From Sedimentitalea todarodis (GTDB lineage Bacteria > Pseudomonadota > Alphaproteobacteria > Rhodobacterales > Rhodobacteraceae), in assembly GCF_032595355.1 (NCBI RefSeq), contig NZ_JASMWN010000017.1:1-64000 (forward strand): a stretch of 64,000 bases of DNA, written 5' to 3'. Shown piece after piece: positions 61,796-64,000 of this stretch (the stretch's first letter is position 1; each line of letters begins with the position of its first letter). The notes beneath the pieces were generated by a model. The model saw nothing but the letters and a program-made list of their open reading frames with translations. It had not been told where the DNA came from and searched no databases. The position numbers and the translations under genes are program-made.

Positions 61796-62614
61796 TTGGG
61801 CACAGGACCAGATAGCAGAGCCAGACGTCTGATCATCCATTGCGGTGTTCAGAAGACCGGCTCGACCTCGTTGCACCATTTTCTCGGTCGCAACCAGGAC
61901 GGGCTGCTGGGCCGGGTTCGGGTGCTGACTCCCGCCAAGGGGTCTGCGACCCGTGATCTGGGCAATGCGGCAATGCGCTTCAGCCTGCGCCCGTCGGAAA
62001 TACGTCTATCGCGCTTGCGCGACTGTGCGCGCCGCTTGCGCAACGACATACTGGATGAGAGCGTAGGAACGGTGCTGATCAGCCACGAGAACCTGCTTGG
62101 GGCGATGCCGGGGAATGGCGGTACGGCGACGCTCTATCCTGCGCTGGAGAACATTGTCGGGGTGCTCGATGCGGCCTTTGACCCGCTGGTTCCGGAATTT
62201 GTGGTCTATACCCGCGAGATGTCGGACTGGAAACGCAGTGTGCACGGTCAGGCGATACGATCCGACGGCTACACCGAGACATTTGTTGATTTCCTCGCCG
62301 CGACCGAAGCCTGCGCAAGCTGGGCGGCGGTGCGGCAACGCCTGGCCACGGCGGTCGGAGCCGCCCGCTCAACCGTGTTCCGGGTCGAGGATGAACCGGA
62401 CGAGGCGCGGCCGGGCCAACAACTTTTGCGCCATGCCGGGGTGAGCGCGGCGGAAATTGCCGCGCTACGTCCGGTGCGCGGGCGCAGAAATGTGCGCATG
62501 ACTGCGGGCGGACTCGAGTTTCAGCGCCTGGTCAACCAGCTTGGACTAGATAGACATGCGCGCCGTGCGATTGCTGAATTGATCGCCGGGAACCAAAGGT
62601 TGTTCGCGTCGTGA
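61796..62614 (+). CDS. Sulfotransferase-like P-loop protein
   Basis: 272-residue protein beginning with the PAPS-binding loop of sulfotransferases, LIIHCGVQKTGSTSLHHFLG (residues about 12-31: His, Lys, Thr, Gly, Ser, Thr, Ser). A second family-like segment, FVVYTREMSDWKRSVHGQ, resembles the 3'-phosphate-binding R-x-P...S motif (Arg kept, Ser kept). The only plausible start is TTG 61796. Substrate unknown, probably a glycan or lipid headgroup. It follows sdhA by 15 bp and overlaps the FkbM gene as GTGA, inside the sdh operon. Confidence 0.75.
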   Translation: MGTGPDSRARRLIIHCGVQKTGSTSLHHFLGRNQDGLLGRVRVLTPAKGSATRDLGNAAMRFSLRPSEIRLSRLRDCARRLRNDILDESVGTVLISHENLLGAMPGNGGTATLYPALENIVGVLDAAFDPLVPEFVVYTREMSDWKRSVHGQAIRSDGYTETFVDFLAATEACASWAAVRQRLATAVGAARSTVFRVEDEPDEARPGQQLLRHAGVSAAEIAALRPVRGRRNVRMTAGGLEFQRLVNQLGLDRHARRAIAELIAGNQRLFAS

Positions 62615-63324
62615 CCCCGATCAGCGATCATATGTTCCGGCGCGCGTTGCGCCAGCGCGGGTTGGTGGCGGTTCCCAACAAGGGTCATCACGACTATCTG
62701 CGCAGCTTTGGGGCGGAGACCGACGTGATCGTGGATGTGGGCGTGCACAGGGGCACGCCGCAATTGTACCGGGCCTTTCCCGATCGAAAGTTTGTCTTGA
62801 TCGATCCGCGTTCGGAGGCCGAGGCCGAGACGCTCGCACATGGCGCGCCGGACGATTTCGATTTTCACGGCTGTGCGGTCGGTGCCGTCGAAGGCGAAAT
62901 GGATCTGCGCATCCCGACGATGCGGCGCGGGAAAAACCCGGCGATGGCGGGGTTCAAATCCATTGCGGGGCCGATGGCCAGAGCAGTGAACGGTTATGAT
63001 CTGCGCAAGGTGCCTGTGGTGCCGCTTGACCAGATCATGCAACGATATCCCGGCCGCGTGGGTCTCAAGATCGACACCGAAGGTTATGAGCTTGAAGTGT
63101 TGCAGGGCGCGGCACGGACCCTGCTGCGCTGCGACTTCGTAATTGTCGAACTGTCGATAACCCATAGGTTTGACGATATCGCACCGCCCAGCCGGATTGT
63201 CGCCGAACTGGCCCGTGCCGGGCTTGAATTGCGTGATATCCTGCGCACCACCGGCGATGGCCAAGGCGGCGTACAACCGCGCCTGTTTGATGCTCTTTTC
63301 ACGAGATGGGAGGCCAGAAACTGA
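62611..63324 (+). CDS. FkbM-family methyltransferase
   Basis: 237-residue SAM-dependent O-methyltransferase of the FkbM family. SAM loop VIVDVGVHRGTPQLYRAFPD followed by the acidic FVLIDPRSEAE; the diagnostic C-terminal block is GLKIDTEGYELEVLQGAARTLLRCDFVIVELS (D-T-E-G-x-E). Such enzymes methylate polysaccharides, lipids or secondary metabolites. The GTG start at 62611 overlaps the sulfotransferase stop. Together they look like a small glycan-decorating pair between sdhA and sdhB. Confidence 0.88.
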   Translation: MTPISDHMFRRALRQRGLVAVPNKGHHDYLRSFGAETDVIVDVGVHRGTPQLYRAFPDRKFVLIDPRSEAEAETLAHGAPDDFDFHGCAVGAVEGEMDLRIPTMRRGKNPAMAGFKSIAGPMARAVNGYDLRKVPVVPLDQIMQRYPGRVGLKIDTEGYELEVLQGAARTLLRCDFVIVELSITHRFDDIAPPSRIVAELARAGLELRDILRTTGDGQGGVQPRLFDALFTRWEARN

Positions 63325-63397
63325 TGTGCCGTCCCGGTCCGACACAAACGTGGTCCAAACCGCCACACCCAATTTTCCGCCCAGTGAGGTATTTGCA

Positions 63398-64000
63398 ATG
63401 GTCCAACTGACGCTCCCCAAGAACAGCCGTATCACCACCGGAAAGACCTGGCCGAAGCCGGAGGGTGCGACCAACGTCCGCAAGTTCCAGATCTATCGCT
63501 GGACCCCGGATGATGGTCAGAACCCGCGCGTGGACACGTATTTTCTTGATATGGACAAATGCGGCCCGATGATTCTCGATGCGCTGATCAAGATCAAGAA
63601 CGAGATCGATCCGACGCTGACATTCCGGCGGTCCTGTCGCGAAGGGATATGCGGGTCTTGCGCGATGAACATCGACGGGATCAATACTCTGGCTTGCATC
63701 TACGGACTGGACGAGGTCAAGGGCGATGTCAAAATCTATCCGCTGCCGCATATGCCGGTGGTCAGGGACCTGATCCCCGATCTGACGCATTTTTATGCCC
63801 AGCATGCAAGCATCATGCCGTGGCTCGAAACCAAGACCAACCGCCCGGCGAAAGAGTGGAAACAGTCGATTGAGGACCGCAAGAAGCTGGACGGCCTCTA
63901 TGAATGCGTGATGTGCGCATCGTGCTCGACATCCTGCCCGTCCTACTGGTGGAATGGCGACCGCTATCTCGGGCCCGCAGCGCTTCTGCACGCCTATCGC
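63398..64000 (+). CDS. sdhB: Succinate dehydrogenase iron-sulfur subunit (3' end outside window)
   Basis: First 201 codons of SdhB; no stop before the window ends. The [2Fe-2S] site is in FRRSCREGICGSCAMNIDGINTLAC; the helical domain begins the [4Fe-4S]/[3Fe-4S] sites with YECVMCASCSTSCPSYWW. From the family length (about 259 residues) roughly 58 codons are missing. The start at 63398 (MVQLTLPKNS) follows TGAGGT. It lies 73 bp after the FkbM gene and completes complex II. Confidence 0.95.
   Translation, partial: MVQLTLPKNSRITTGKTWPKPEGATNVRKFQIYRWTPDDGQNPRVDTYFLDMDKCGPMILDALIKIKNEIDPTLTFRRSCREGICGSCAMNIDGINTLACIYGLDEVKGDVKIYPLPHMPVVRDLIPDLTHFYAQHASIMPWLETKTNRPAKEWKQSIEDRKKLDGLYECVMCASCSTSCPSYWWNGDRYLGPAALLHAYR

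Overview
The window looks like chromosomal DNA of a Rhodobacterales (Roseobacter-group) alphaproteobacterium. The case rests on high GC, a TCA-cycle locus that also carries two ethylmalonyl-CoA-pathway genes, a PHB biosynthesis pair, a VPLPA-type CTERM protein, the alphaproteobacterial TIGR02302 protein next to lysA, and two copies of a GC-rich palindromic intergenic repeat of the kind I associate with this family. I cannot name a species. I see no rRNA or tRNA gene, prophage, insertion sequence or CRISPR array. Nearly all of the DNA is coding.

Layout. 0.1-5.2 kb (minus): a THI5/SsuA-type ABC importer, a YbfB/YjiJ-type MFS permease and a beta-lactamase-fold serine hydrolase. 5.3-7 kb (plus): pheS and a soluble cytochrome c. 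7.1-10.1 kb (minus): a CbiX-like chelatase coupled to a DUF4202 gene, and a two-HKD phospholipase D-like protein. 10.3-13.8 kb: two small membrane stress-type proteins, a membrane protein, greA, and a VOC-family gene divergent from soxR across a clear SoxR operator. 13.9-23.6 kb: an isoquinoline-oxidoreductase-like molybdenum hydroxylase pair, ETF:ubiquinone oxidoreductase, a TPR lipid/cell-envelope-type protein, ispE, a polyprenyl diphosphate synthase, a TrmN6-like methyltransferase and small DUF proteins. 23.6-30.6 kb: a LysR regulator with a divergent 53-residue ORF, phaB-phaA, a degenerate EAL protein, tag, a sterol-desaturase-family protein and a TlpA-like thioredoxin. 30.7-40.8 kb (mostly plus): argH, small lipoproteins, lysA, the TIGR02302 protein, ftsEX, plsC and a flavoprotein.

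41-64 kb is a central-carbon locus. On the minus strand, in transcription order, lie mdh, a VPLPA-CTERM protein, sucC, a secreted hypothetical, sucD, a lipoprotein, a DUF805 protein, sucA, sucB, two small membrane proteins and lpd. On the plus strand are a TauE/SafE permease, a malyl-CoA lyase/thioesterase-type gene, nnrU, a DUF1737 gene, mesaconyl-CoA hydratase, a DoxX protein, a DUF1194 protein, then sdhC-sdhD-sdhA, a sulfotransferase-like gene, an FkbM methyltransferase and sdhB, which runs off the right edge. These genes together oxidise acetyl-CoA through the TCA cycle and take part in C2 assimilation through the ethylmalonyl-CoA route, while phaAB handles carbon storage.

The most striking non-coding signal is a pair of perfect TGTGATCACA palindromes separated by 11 bp. 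It occurs twice, with the same geometry, about 110-147 bp upstream of the start codons of sucC and sdhC. I infer a shared regulator of the two TCA operons. Other points worth a second look are the SoxR-type promoter, the unrelated genes inserted inside the suc and sdh operons, and the small ORF facing the LysR gene.
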